Below are positions 11,862 through 23,000 of a DNA stretch of 64,000 bases, in pieces. Origin of the DNA: Cladobotryum mycophilum (taxonomy: Eukaryota > Ascomycota > Sordariomycetes > Hypocreales > Hypocreaceae); assembly GCA_036429605.1 (NCBI GenBank), contig CM071590.1, positions 4,774,001-4,838,000 of the forward strand, in the 5' to 3' direction. The position numbers and the translations under genes are program-made. The first letter of the stretch is position 1, and each line of letters opens with the position of its first letter. The notes below the pieces were generated by a model. It searched no databases. It worked only from the letters and a program-made list of their open reading frames with translations, and was not told the origin of the DNA.

Positions 11862-13499
11862 GCCTCGAATGGCAATCTGGGTTGGGAATACTACCGTATC
11901 ATAGGTATCAACTGTTACACACCCCGCATTACGGATCAAAAACCAGCAAAAGCAAACATATTAAAAATCCCCGGCAAAAGGGTTCGAAAAAGGTCCGACG
12001 TGCTTGCGAGACGGAAATGAATCGGATGGGTGGGATCATCGTGCATGACCAGGACCAGGGGGTGGAAGGATTTCGGGTCTCGAGCACACCGTAGCGCCTC
12101 ATGCGAGCGCGCGCCCATCCCTGAGACGATGTCCGTCCCATTTATTGCCTTTGAAGGTGCCATGGACTCTTTATGGCGTAGGGCCTCGTCCTCGGTTGTT
12201 AAATAGTAATAACTGGGGAGGCGGCCTGTTTAATCGCCTTTGCATCTGCTTGGCTTCTCTCGTCTCTGTTTCCACTCCTCCGGCTTCCAGATTACAAGCC
12301 ACGATATTCTTCGGAGCTTTCCTCAACAAGCAACTCACCACAAAAAAGGAAAAGAAAAAAAAGACGGTGTGATAATAAAAGGAACCCAGACGGCTGTAGG
12401 GACACGACAAGAAGCAATGATAGCTTAGCAATCACAACGAATCGTTGATCACAGACGACACTTTACACGCGAAGCAGAGCACCCGAGTGCGAGAGAGGGT
12501 GTGTTGACACTGATCAAATTGGAAGGGCTGTTGAGCAGTCAATTTATTTTTGTAAGACACTCTTTTTTCTTCTTCCCTTTTGTTTGTTCTCTAGGCGGAT
12601 GCCCCCCCTTCTTGGCTGTTACCCCATGATTGCATCAAGTGTTACGTGTAGATACAGTCTGTATCAAGGAACATGGAATATGGAGGTGCGCAAAGAGTAG
12701 GCATGGATACAGGTAGTAGCCAACAAAGCTGTTGGCTGACATGGAGCCGACACGGGATATGACCCGCTCGCCTACCTCATCGACATGCCCACCCTTACCG
12801 ACGCCTTAAACCGAGTCGTTGGGTCCATCGTTTACACGGTTGGGCTATTATTGCTTCAATTTTTGCGGATGACGATCCTCCGGTTCATTATTGCCTCCAG
12901 CAAGCAGCGACGACGGGCAGCGTTGAATTGTGGGCATAAGCGGCCAATTGTTCGTCCCCTGCGCAGCTGACGCTTTTGGAATCCAAGTGGAGATGAAGCA
13001 CAAATACTCGTAAGAGTATGCAAGCTGGCCCTGAGTGTGGTGGCAAAACCCTGGTCAGGTATCCCAATTTGGCACAACACGCTTAACCGAGCCGACCCCG
13101 TTCGCCTTTTGTCCAAGCAGGCCTGGATGTTCAGCAAGGTTGCTTTATGTCTACCGATATCCTTGCTCAATTGTCTGTCGGGCAGATGGAACGACATCCG
13201 CTCCGAGTGGAAAGTTTCTCAATGGGGAAATTACAGTCATCTTTGACTGTGTGACTGTGCAAGGCTGATGCAGAGCCCCTCAAACTCAAGTAAACATGAA
13301 GGGAAATTACGTTGACACGCTGCCGCTGCAAATGGCCTCTAACCACCCTCCTTTGAACCTTTATTACAAGAAAAGCCACTCGATCATTATGCTTCGCATT
13401 TACGGCTAACATCTGCTTCTAACAGCTTACACTTTAAGCACGCGCTTTCTCTCTCCAACAGGACTTTTGACCAGAGAAGTGTCGGGGAGTTTTTTCATC

Positions 13500-15211
13500 A
13501 TGAGAAAATTCAGAGTCCCTTCATGGCTCCCAGGCTCGAAACATGCAGTAAATGGTACTGCTGATGCCGACGAAAAGTCGACCCGAAAATCCTTGTCCAA
13601 GGTGAAGTCCCAAGAGGAGCCTCAAATTAAGCAAAACGGAGCATCGTCCAACCCCGGCAGTCATTTATCTTCCGAGTCTCGCATGGTCATGCTGGCTGAG
13701 AAAATCCGCATTGAAACTGAGAAGCTCGATGCATACTTGAAGCTAAACGGCCTGCCGGAGCCTGGCTTTGAAGCAAACGCGCCAGCTGACTTTTCCGATC
13801 TGCCTAAAGAGATACAGAAGAGTCGCCGGGAGATCATTTTTGCAACAAAAGAACTCTCTAGCTTGGCAAGCGGGCCAGCAGAGACACTGAGATGGACGGC
13901 ATGGAATGTAAGTTTGACACTGGCCCCAGTTTCTATGATTAATGTTTACAGACGATAGTGCTTGGATAGCTTGAGCCTGCAAATCATCAACGACTATGGC
14001 ATCGGTACGATTTCTATCAGACTGCACTTTTCTAATGGCTAACACCATCTCAGCCAAGCTTGTCCCCGTTGAGACTCCCATTGCATTGGCAGAGCTTCAA
14101 ACCAAGACAACGCTGGATCCCGTCAACCTTGCTCGCGTGCTGCGTCATGCAATGACCAACCGCATATTCCAAGAGCCATCGCCCGGCTTTATTGCGCACA
14201 CAGCAGCCTCCCGTCTTTTGGCTGAAGACCAAACGGCTCAGGATTGGGTGGGATTCAATTGCGAAGAAGTTTTTCCTGCCTCTGGCCATGTCTTGCAAGC
14301 CTTAAGGGAACACCCTGAAGCTATCTCGTTAGACCATACCGGGTTCAACTATGCATTTGGAACACAAGGCCAGGAACCCATGTTTGTCACTTTGGGCAAG
14401 AATCCAGTCCGGGCAAAGCGCTTTGGCGGTGCTATGGCGAATCTGACTGGTGGAGAGGGTTATGAAGTCAGTTACCTTGTCGATAACTGTGATCTTTCTG
14501 CTATCGATGAAAAGGGTGGTACGTTTGTTGATATTGGCGGCAGTCATGGCTTTGTCACGGTTGAATTGGCAAGGAGGTGGAAGAAGACAAAGTTCATCGT
14601 CCAAGATTTACCGAAGACAGTTGAGAGCGCCCCAAAGCCTATTTGCGAGGATGAAGCGGTTTCCTCAAGGATTAAGTTTCAAACTCATGACTTTTTCAAG
14701 GAGCAGCCTGTCAAGGATGCAGACGGTATGCCTCGAATACTTTATCCCTCCGTTGATTCATGTCAATAAATTTACTAACGAACAAAAAGCCTACTTCTTC
14801 CGGTGGATCATTCATAACTATTCGGCAGCTTACGCGGTAGCCATTCTCAGGAATTTGATTCCGGCACTGAAGCCCGGAGCCCGTATCATCATTAGCGAGC
14901 ACTGCCTGTTGGAACCGGGACAAGAGAATCCCTGGGATGAGAAACTGATGCGAGGCATGGATATGGTCATGATGGCCCTACTCAATGCAGAAGAACGGGA
15001 CGAGAGGGGATTTAGAAAACTATTTGAGACTGCTGATGCCCGATTCGAGTTCAAGGTATGTGAAAAGCTCATTAGGATTTCTTGAAGCGAGGTAGCTAAC
15101 TAGGTGTAGGGAGTCCAGAGAGTTGAAAACTGCAGGATGAGCGTCGTTGAGGCCGTCTGGAACCCGGAGAGGATAGAGGCCGAGAAGACAGCAGAGGATG
15201 AGTCTTCATAA
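13500..15211 (+). CDS. Fungal O-methyltransferase (class I SAM-dependent)
   Basis: Five exons (13500-13907, 13959-14004, 14054-14725, 14790-15055, 15110-15211) give 497 residues; every exon phase agrees. The 49-64 bp introns have GTAAGT, GTACGA, GTATGC and GTATGT donors and, in most, CTAAC branches. The first intron must use the TAG acceptor at 13957-13958; the nearer CAG leads to a stop. The N-terminal helical dimerisation region and winged-helix fold (ALAELQTKTTLDPVNLARV) precede motif I (FVDIGGSHGFVTVELARRW), FIVQDLPKTV, and the post-I helix AYFFRWIIHNYS with its conserved His region, as in the sterigmatocystin/aflatoxin-type O-methyltransferases. It likely transfers methyl to a hydroxyl of a small molecule. 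It lies 1.8 kb beyond the 3' end of the convergent PKS, with the tautomerase between, so a tailoring role is plausible but unproven. Confidence 0.87.
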
Positions 15212-15607
15212 CGGGGCGGCGGAGACCAAGGAAAATTTGGATATGATGGGGATGGTTGGAAGTATCGTGGAAATGTAACAGCATTGAGCTCTTGCTTGCA
15301 TGTTGTATTGTTCGGTCCTTCTTGGGTCCTCATTTTTTCTTACATGTATATCATTTAACCTTAAAAGCAGGCAACCATTAAATGATTCTTATCCCGCACT
15401 TTGAGTGATGTAATTCTCACAACGGCATGCGAATTGCCGAGGTTTAGACCATGTCATTTACTGATTACTATTCTGAAGGTTGTCTTTACATGTGGTTGAA
15501 CATTGGTTGAAGGGAGTAACTCGATATCAACCAGCATCCACTGCCAGGTTTAATGTTGGTATCTTATACCTCTTTTGTCACCTTGGATAAACGACCTCTT
15601 TATCAAT
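15212..15607. other. Short intergenic spacer
   Basis: About 400 bp of AT-rich sequence between two same-strand genes. It should hold the O-methyltransferase terminator and the tautomerase promoter; I see no specific element. Confidence 0.5.
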
Positions 15608-16198
15608 ATGCCTCTCTATGACATCGAACACGTCATTCCACTGACCTTGGAGCAACAGACGTCCATCGCACAGGCCTTCACAGCCACTCACGCAAAGCGC
15701 TTCAAAACACCATCATTCTTCATAAACGTGCGCTTCACGGATGCGAGCACGCAGGTGGTATTCCGGGGCGGTGTGCTGCGCAAGTATAATCGCGCCATCC
15801 TGCGCACTCGGACGGGCGAGGGGAGGCCTTCCGACCTGTACAACGAGCACTGCAGGGATCTCATCAGGCTGTGGGCTGAGATGGTGAGGAGCGAAGGGGA
15901 GAGAGAGCTGAGGACGGTGTGGGTGCTTGGTGCGCTGACCACGGCCGTGGAGGATGGGTTTGAGAGGCCAAAGGTAGGATGAAAACTTGGGCGAATATCG
16001 AGACCATTTCGGCCCTTTTCTTTCTTTCTTTCTTGCATTTACTCTGACGTTTATGTGTGTTTATTCTAGGTTGGAGAGGAGATTGAGTGGCTCAAGAAGA
16101 ATAAGGACGAGTTCCGGCGACTGGCCGAGGCTGGCGATGAGGATATGCAGGGCTTGATGGAGGAGCTCAGGACGAGGCCCGAGTTTGCAGATGTGTGA
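15608..16198 (+). CDS. Tautomerase-superfamily protein (cis-CaaD/oxalocrotonate-tautomerase-like)
   Basis: Two exons (15608-15973 and 16070-16198) with a 96 bp intron (GTAGGA donor, TTCTAG acceptor) give 164 residues. The start is the ATG followed at once by Pro (MPLYDIEHVIPLTLEQQ). Removing Met would expose the N-terminal proline that acts as the catalytic base in this superfamily; an upstream in-frame GTG/TTG start would bury it. The length matches the two-core cis-3-chloroacrylate-dehalogenase-like group (about 150 residues) rather than the 60-residue 4-OT monomers. Arg residues in the RKYNRAILRTRTGEG segment sit about where the substrate-carboxylate arginines of that group lie. Function is likely a keto-enol tautomerisation or related proton-transfer reaction. 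Its place beside the O-methyltransferase and PKS makes it a candidate tailoring enzyme; many fungi have unlinked copies. Confidence 0.78.
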
Positions 16199-16605
16199 CT
16201 GACGCTTTCTTGGCTAGCACTGAGAACATAGGTTGACTCAGTGCATAGGCCGAGTGAGAGAAAAAGAAGAAAAGAAAGAAAAAAGCAGGTAGAATCAAGA
16301 AATCCATCCTAAGAAGAGAGCTTCATATCTAGGCAGCATGGTTCAACGCGACGTATCAAGCAAAGTCACAACATTGACAAGGAATTTCATGATGCCGCCC
16401 CCCACGTTACCTCAACAACTAGGCCCAACCAATAGATAGTAGCAAGTATTCAAAACTTTGAGACAAAAGCAAGCCACATATGCAAATATAACTGGATATC
16501 CCTCTCTACGCACCTATGAACCCATTACCCTGAAAAACTTGATTGATCTTTATGAAGCCAAATTACAACGGCCAGATCACCAGATGAATCGGATGCCTCA
16601 TCTGA

Positions 16606-16676
16606 GCGTGGATGGTTTAGTGGTAAAATCCATCGTTGCCATCGATGGGCCCCGGGTTCGATTCCCGGTCCACGCA
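16606..16676 (+). tRNA. tRNA-Gly (anticodon GCC)
   Basis: A 71-base cloverleaf. The acceptor arms GCGTGGA and TCCACGC pair fully with discriminator A, the D arm reads GGTTTAGTGGTAAAATCC, the anticodon stem-loop is CATCG-TTGCCAT-CGATG with GCC at 16638-16640, and the T arm is CCGGGTTCGATTCCCGG. There is no intron. A T-rich stretch downstream from about 16730 could serve as the RNA polymerase III terminator. It lies between the tautomerase gene and the 3' end of the PKS. Confidence 0.96.
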
Positions 16677-17058
16677 AGTGTGTTCATCTTTTTGCGCTTG
16701 AAACATATTTCTATGTTATTCCCTGTATTCTTTTTGTACGGTAATCACGAATATGACAAGTTTCGTTGCATGTTTTCTTCCAATAGGCACTCATGCGTTG
16801 TGGGATTGTCATTCTTTTATGCAAGTCACATCAACAATTCCAAGTAACAAGTGCAAATATGCCTTTTCATCTCATTACCAACTGAAACTATTATACATTT
16901 ATTTCACCCCAGTCCGTTCCATTACGTTCCCTTTCATTACTGCCCTGTTCTACACCACACAAATAAAACCACCCCCTTTTTTCTTCTTCTTCTTCTTCTT
17001 CTTTTTCTTCTTCTCCTTTTTTCTTCTTCTAACAGCACTCAAGAGACGCCCGTTATCA
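16677..17058. other. Intergenic, PKS 3' flank
   Basis: About 380 bp between the tRNA and the PKS stop codon. It holds a TTC-rich microsatellite (about 16976-17031) immediately after the PKS stop. Confidence 0.6.
16976..17031. repeat. (TTC)n-rich microsatellite
   Basis: TTC repeats interrupted by T runs. On the PKS transcript this would be a GAA-rich 3' untranslated tract starting about 28 bases after the stop. Confidence 0.75.
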
Positions 17059-20000
17059 TTATCGTCCATAGCCACCCTTCTCCGCAATGTCCTTGGACAT
17101 CTCAATAATCGTCGAGTCGCTCAGAATCTCAAAGACCGAAAACTGAACACTGCAGTTGCTTAGAATCCAGTTTCGAACACCGACTGCAACGAGGGAGTCG
17201 ACACCGTAGTTGTTGGGAGGGCGGTTGATGTCAATTTCCTCTGGCAGCATGTTCATGGCCTTGGCAAGCATGTTGGAGAGACCGATGCAGACAATATTGG
17301 TGGCCGAATCCACATCGCTAGCGCATGCGAGCATAGACTTCATATCCAGATTAGATGAGCCGGTTGTGATGGTCAAGTCTGGAGGAGGCATGTCGACGAG
17401 GTTGAGGTAAGAGTAGAGAGCAGTGCGGCTCCAGTATGGGTCCGCAGGCTGATTTTGATTGATGATGCCACCAGAACCAATACCCAGAGTGATCTGAGTG
17501 GGAACAGGTGTTCCGGGCGTGGTTTCGCCGATGATGGCATGTTCAACTACCTTCAAGAAATCGGAGTGTCGTATACCGTAGAAGCCACTGGCACGGAGAA
17601 TATCAAGAATGCTCTCATCTTCTGCGAGCATACCAGCGCCCAGAATGGGGCCTAGATCGATGGACACGGCGTGCTTGCCCTGAAGTCGGAGGCATCGCGC
17701 CATAGCATCCTCGAAACAGTTTCCTGAAGCATAGTTTGCCTGACCACGATTACCAATAACTCCGGCCGAGCTGGCAAGGAAGACATAGAAGGGGTCCTGA
17801 CCTGCGGCGTTGAGAGCCTGGACGAGGTTCCACGATCCAACAGTCTTGGGCTTGACTGCGATGTCCCAGTCCCCAAAGGTCATGTTGTCAAATACGGCAT
17901 CCTTAATAACAGCGGCACATTGGAAGACACCACGGATTGATGGCATCTCCGCTGTGACTGCGGTCTTGATGGTGCTCTCCAAAGCGGCCGCATCGCAAAT
18001 GTCCACCGCATACGCTCTAGCATCAACACCCTTGCTCTTCAAATCCTCGGTAAATGACTTGGCAGCCTCGGAAGAAGCGCCGGATCGAGAGAGGTAGGCA
18101 AGGTGTCGAACGCCATTGCTGACGAGGAGCTCGGAAATACTCTTTCCAAGGCCACCAAGGCCACCAGCCAATAGATACGTGCCCTCAGGGTCAAGGGATT
18201 TATTCAAAGGCTTCGTGACACTGTTGTTCAGGACAGAGACGGTGCTCTTGCTGTCAAGGTTGGCCACGACGGAAGCGAAGCCGAAGTAAGGCGCCTGTTG
18301 GATATGCAGTAAGCTATTCTTCAAGTTGCTAACGTCGAATCGCTTCTCGCCTGAGGCGTCCTGTGCTGGGCTAAAGGATAGCTCCTCAAGGAGCTGGACA
18401 GTACGATCGAATAATTCTCCTACAAACTCGGAGTCTTCCTCGAGTAACTGTCGAAGATCAAAGTTTACAATGGTCATGGAAGAGAGTGAGGCTCGAGCTG
18501 ACTGTGGCGCTGGGGACTTGCTTGCAAACTGGACCACGGTGCCACCTAAAGAGAAATTAGCAAACAATCTTAAGCATTTAAGAAAAGGAAAAAGCGAGGA
18601 CTTACACTTGCGGACATACTTCAAATGGACGTCGATGTGCTCAAGCGTTGGGTTGTACACAACATCGACACCCTTACCATTGGTAGCTACTTGAAGAGCT
18701 CCGATGAAACTACCAGCTTCGGCATCGAGAATATGGTCCTTGCTAATACCACGCGTCTCAAGGATCTCGCGCTGTTGATCAACTTCTGCCCCGAAAACAG
18801 TTGCAAATACCCCAACCCCAGCAGCCAAGGCCAGGTCGATGGCGGCGAGACCGAAAGCGCTTGCTCCAGCGTGAACCAGAACCTTGCGGCCACGTGTGGC
18901 TCTGCCAACGTGGAAAAGAGCGTAGTAGGCGGAAATGAAGAAACTAGGGACAATTTTGGTGTTGAGACGCTTCACGAACTGGGATTGAACGTTTAGCGTA
19001 TTCTGGATTGAGCCGTTCTTAACCAATGCAACCACCTCATCACCGGTTGAAAAGTCTGAGACTGCGCTGCCAACTCGCTTGATTTGTCCTTTCACATCCA
19101 AGCCGATGAATGAATCATTGGTTCGTCCCAAGACTGTCTCGATGTCAAGGAAAGAAAGGGACGCCTCATCGAAAGCAATCTCTACTTCGTCTTCCTGTAG
19201 CTCCTTGGGCTCGGACTCGGTAAAGTACAAGTTGTCGTCTTTAATACCAGGTCGTGCAATGCTAAGCTGTAGACCGGGGCCCTTGTGATAATCAAATCTC
19301 TTCTGAATAACGCTGTCAAAGTCGTCATCTTCAATGATTCTGTTCAGCGGCGAGATTGTGGTCAGACGAGGGACGTAAAGTTTGCCAGCCTTTTCGGCAT
19401 ATTCGACCTCTAGTGGACCGGGTCCTGGCTTAGTACCAAAAGCAGTATTGAACACAGACAAGAAGTTGTTAATAACGGACAGATCCTGAAGCTTCGAGTC
19501 GATATCCAGGTCAAAGGTAACAACCGTCTTCAGGGGATCCTCCGACATGAGTGTTCTGGCAATACCAACAATAAGCGAACCCTTGGGATTCTTAGGTGTC
19601 ATGTTGGCACCACGAGTGATCCAAAGAAGAGCCTTGGCATTGTTCTGGAGGGCATAGAAAGAATTGAAATCCTTCTGTTCCCAGTCATAAACAGAGCTGT
19701 CTCGGGACTCAACACCTGAGAAGTCGAGAAGGGAAACGACAACCTTTTCACGGATGAGTTCGGGATTTGCCAATATTTCTTCGGCAGAAGTAGTGGAGAT
19801 GCTGAATGGCAACTTATCTGCTTCTTGCAGCTGCTTCAATGCGGTCAAAAATTCATCAGTCTCTTGGTTCGATTCTGAGGATGTCAAGAGGATAACGTCA
19901 CCTGGCTTGCTGCCAGAGGTTGGTCGGCTTTTATACACCTCAAGAATCAGCTCGGTAGCTTCGTCAGTAAAGCGGACATGAGCGTCAGTAGCTGTTTGAT

Positions 20001-23000
20001 CATATTTCGTCTGCGTCAAGAGAAAGCCGTTGGGCTTCAGGAGTGTCTTTAGGCTTTCAACATCGACCTGAGAGTCATTTCCAACAACAATGAGGTTGTA
20101 AGTAGCCTGAATCGTTGAGACGTCAGAAGACGTCTCCATAAAAGCCTCCAGTGATGTACCCTTGACAAATAAAAGGCCTCGTGAGACGGTCTCATCATCA
20201 TCAGCTCCAACAATGGTGTATCTAGCCAGACGTGGAGCCTCATCTTTAGAAGGAGCTACAACACCAAGGGTTGCCAAGGTTAAGCCGTGGCTTGCTCCAA
20301 CTTGCAAGACAGCTAGATCGGGGTACTTATGAGCAAGGATATCGACCTGCTCGCTGTAGGAAGATGGCGATGCAAAAGTAGCGTCCTCTTTCCAGAAGAT
20401 CTGAGTGCAGAGATTGCGATGGTTGGCTAAGAAGCCGCCATCCAGAGGAGATGGGGTTGACAACCGGGTAAGGCGAAGACCGTCAATGACAACATAGCCG
20501 TGTTCAACATCCGGCTGTCTCATGACAATTGTAGCCTCCGCATCTCGGATGCCGGTGATGCTGGTAGTAGAGTGACCCTTGAAGATAGTGCCGGCTTCTG
20601 CCCCAATGTTTGCGGAGACAAAAAGGCTCTTGATTGCGACAGGAACCATGGGAACAGGCTCAATGGCCAAAAGCGTATGGAACATAGCGTCAAGGGTGGC
20701 GGGATGGATAAGGTGGGGATACTCAAACTTCGCTGGCATTTTGGATTTGGTGTCGGGGATGCGGACCTTGCTAATGCTGGCATTGTCATTCTTGCGCACC
20801 TCAATGAGATTCTGGAAAGTCGAGCCGTAGTTCATTCCGACGGCATCAAGATGCTCATATAGCTGGCGTGGAACCAAACTCTCGGTGCAAGTCTCATCAA
20901 GGACTTTGTACTTGGCCTCGTGTGAGTGGAAAGTTGCTTCCCAGTCGCCAACTTTGTAGTGGAATCGAAGAGTTCCGGTGGCATGACGCTCCCAAGCTCT
21001 GTCCAAGGGCTTCGAGTAGATGGCAAATTCCTGGACACCGATTCTACCATTGCTACCGATGCTTCCAGGGTCGCTGCGAATGTTCAGTGCCACCTCAATG
21101 CCGTGGGCAGTGTTGGGAACAAGAATAGCCTTCTCGATGATGAGATCGGCGAGCTCAAAGCCGAGGAGCTGTGTGCTATTTGCCTCTATAGCCATTTGCT
21201 TAGCACCCTCAAGGACCATGGAAACCATACCGGCAGCCGGATAAACGATTGCCTTTTGAACTTGATGATCCTGAATCCAGGGGCTCTCTGGGACACGGAG
21301 GTAGCCGCGCCATCTGGGCTCAAAAGGTACAGAATCCGCGGTTGGGGAACCGATCAGATCCTGTCGGGGATACTTTCTGAAACGATTTGCTCGACTCAGA
21401 TGAGTCTCATACCAATACTTCTTGCTATGATTCCAAGGGTAAGTAGGTAAAGTGGAGAGACATTTGAGGGTAATGTCACTGTCGCCCCGATCCACAACGT
21501 TGTCCATATTGATAGGGCGACCCTGGGACCAGAGCTCGCCAATCAACTTCAACAAGGATTCAGGACCGGCTTGTTTGCGTTCTAGCACAGAGTAGTATTT
21601 GGGGGCCGCCTTGTCGTCGGAAAGGATGTCTACTGTTGGGGATCGAAGCGCTGCACTGGGGCTGATCTCAACTAGGATATCTGGTCGTTCATCAAGAGGG
21701 AGGCTCATCAATGACTCGACAGCTGCAACATATTGCACGGGAGAAACCAGGTTTCTGGCCCAATACTCTGCGTCTAGCTCACTGCCTAAGGCAAGCTCAC
21801 CAGTAACCGAAGAGAACATCTTGACGCCCTGGCTGGTAGGGTTGGCGTGCAAGATGCCGAGAGAATCCTTGTAGTCGTACTCCACCAACTTCATATGAGA
21901 AGAATGATAAGCTGTCTTAACATCGAGCACCTTGTTGAAAATATTCTTCTCGCGCAGGTCCTTAGCAATCCATTGGATAGCTTCCTCTTGTCCAGATACG
22001 GTGATGGATCGAGGGCTATTGACGCAAGCCACTCGTGCGGATTTGGCGACAGACAATAGATATTTCTCAGTCTTCTCAAGCGACATTCCGACCACCATCA
22101 TTCCTCCTCTCAACTTAGGAGCTCTGATAGGAATACTAGCAGCAGCAAGACCTCTGTAGTAGGCAATCTTCCACGCCGCCTCTCGCGACACAGACCCAAC
22201 TGCGTAGGCAGCTGCGATCTCTCCAGAAGAATGGCCGACAACATGCTTGGGTAGAATATCGAACGAGGCCAGGAGATCAACAATGGCAACCTGAAGAGCA
22301 GTGGTAGCTGGCTGGGCAATCTCGGGATAGGAAATTCGCGACTGGGTGGGCGCCTTGAAGATCTCTTCAACGATATCAAATGATGAACCGAGCACGTGTT
22401 TCATATACGCGCTGGCTGCATTAAGAGAGGCACTAAACACGCTGTAGGACATGAGGTCTTTGCCCATCTGCGCCCACTGTGAACCCTGACCGCAGAAGAC
22501 GAAACCAAGCTTTGGCTTCTTTTCAAGAGATGAGCGGGCAGTGGACTTATCATCGAATTCTGTAATCTTGGAATGAAGCGATGCAGCGGAATCAGCGACG
22601 ATGAATCCTTTCCAATCGAGATTAGATCGACGAGAGCCGAGAGTGTATGCGTAGTTGCGCAAAAAGTCAGGGGAAGCGTTAGCTTGCTCAGCTTCGAGCG
22701 TTTTAAGGTGCGAATTCATGATGCGCACAACTCCACCCTTGTCACTAGCCGAGTATAAAAAGAGCTGGGGGGCATTTGACTGGTCGTTGCCAACAGTTTC
22801 CCTGGGAGCTTCAATGGATGAATAGTTGCCCTTCAGTCCTCTGGCAGAGAGGTAACCGGAAGCTTCATCTAGGATAACATGAGCATTTGAGCCGCCGAAG
22901 CCGAAGCAGTTGACACTGGCTCGTCGGATTCCGGGGAGAGGCCAGTTAAGGACTTCAGTTGGAACCTGGAGGATATTAGTAAAGGCGTTGGTCATTTGAA

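Larger units (their letters stand above)
10667..13499. other. Intergenic, no gene seen
   Basis: About 2.8 kb. It contains a perfect 16 bp palindrome (CTACTTGTACAAGTAG, 11280-11295), another TACTTGTAC stretch near 11707, a CA/CT microsatellite near 11820-11861 and pyrimidine-rich DNA just before the O-methyltransferase ATG. No open frame shows recognisable protein features. Confidence 0.6.

Noticed and set aside
12785..12970. Small open frame with a hydrophobic stretch
   Set aside because: 61 codons, no intron or homology cue, and a composition like the surrounding intergenic DNA.
20500..21450. Plus-strand open frames of 70-174 codons opposite the PKS
   Set aside because: They mirror the coding exon on the other strand and have no protein-family features.
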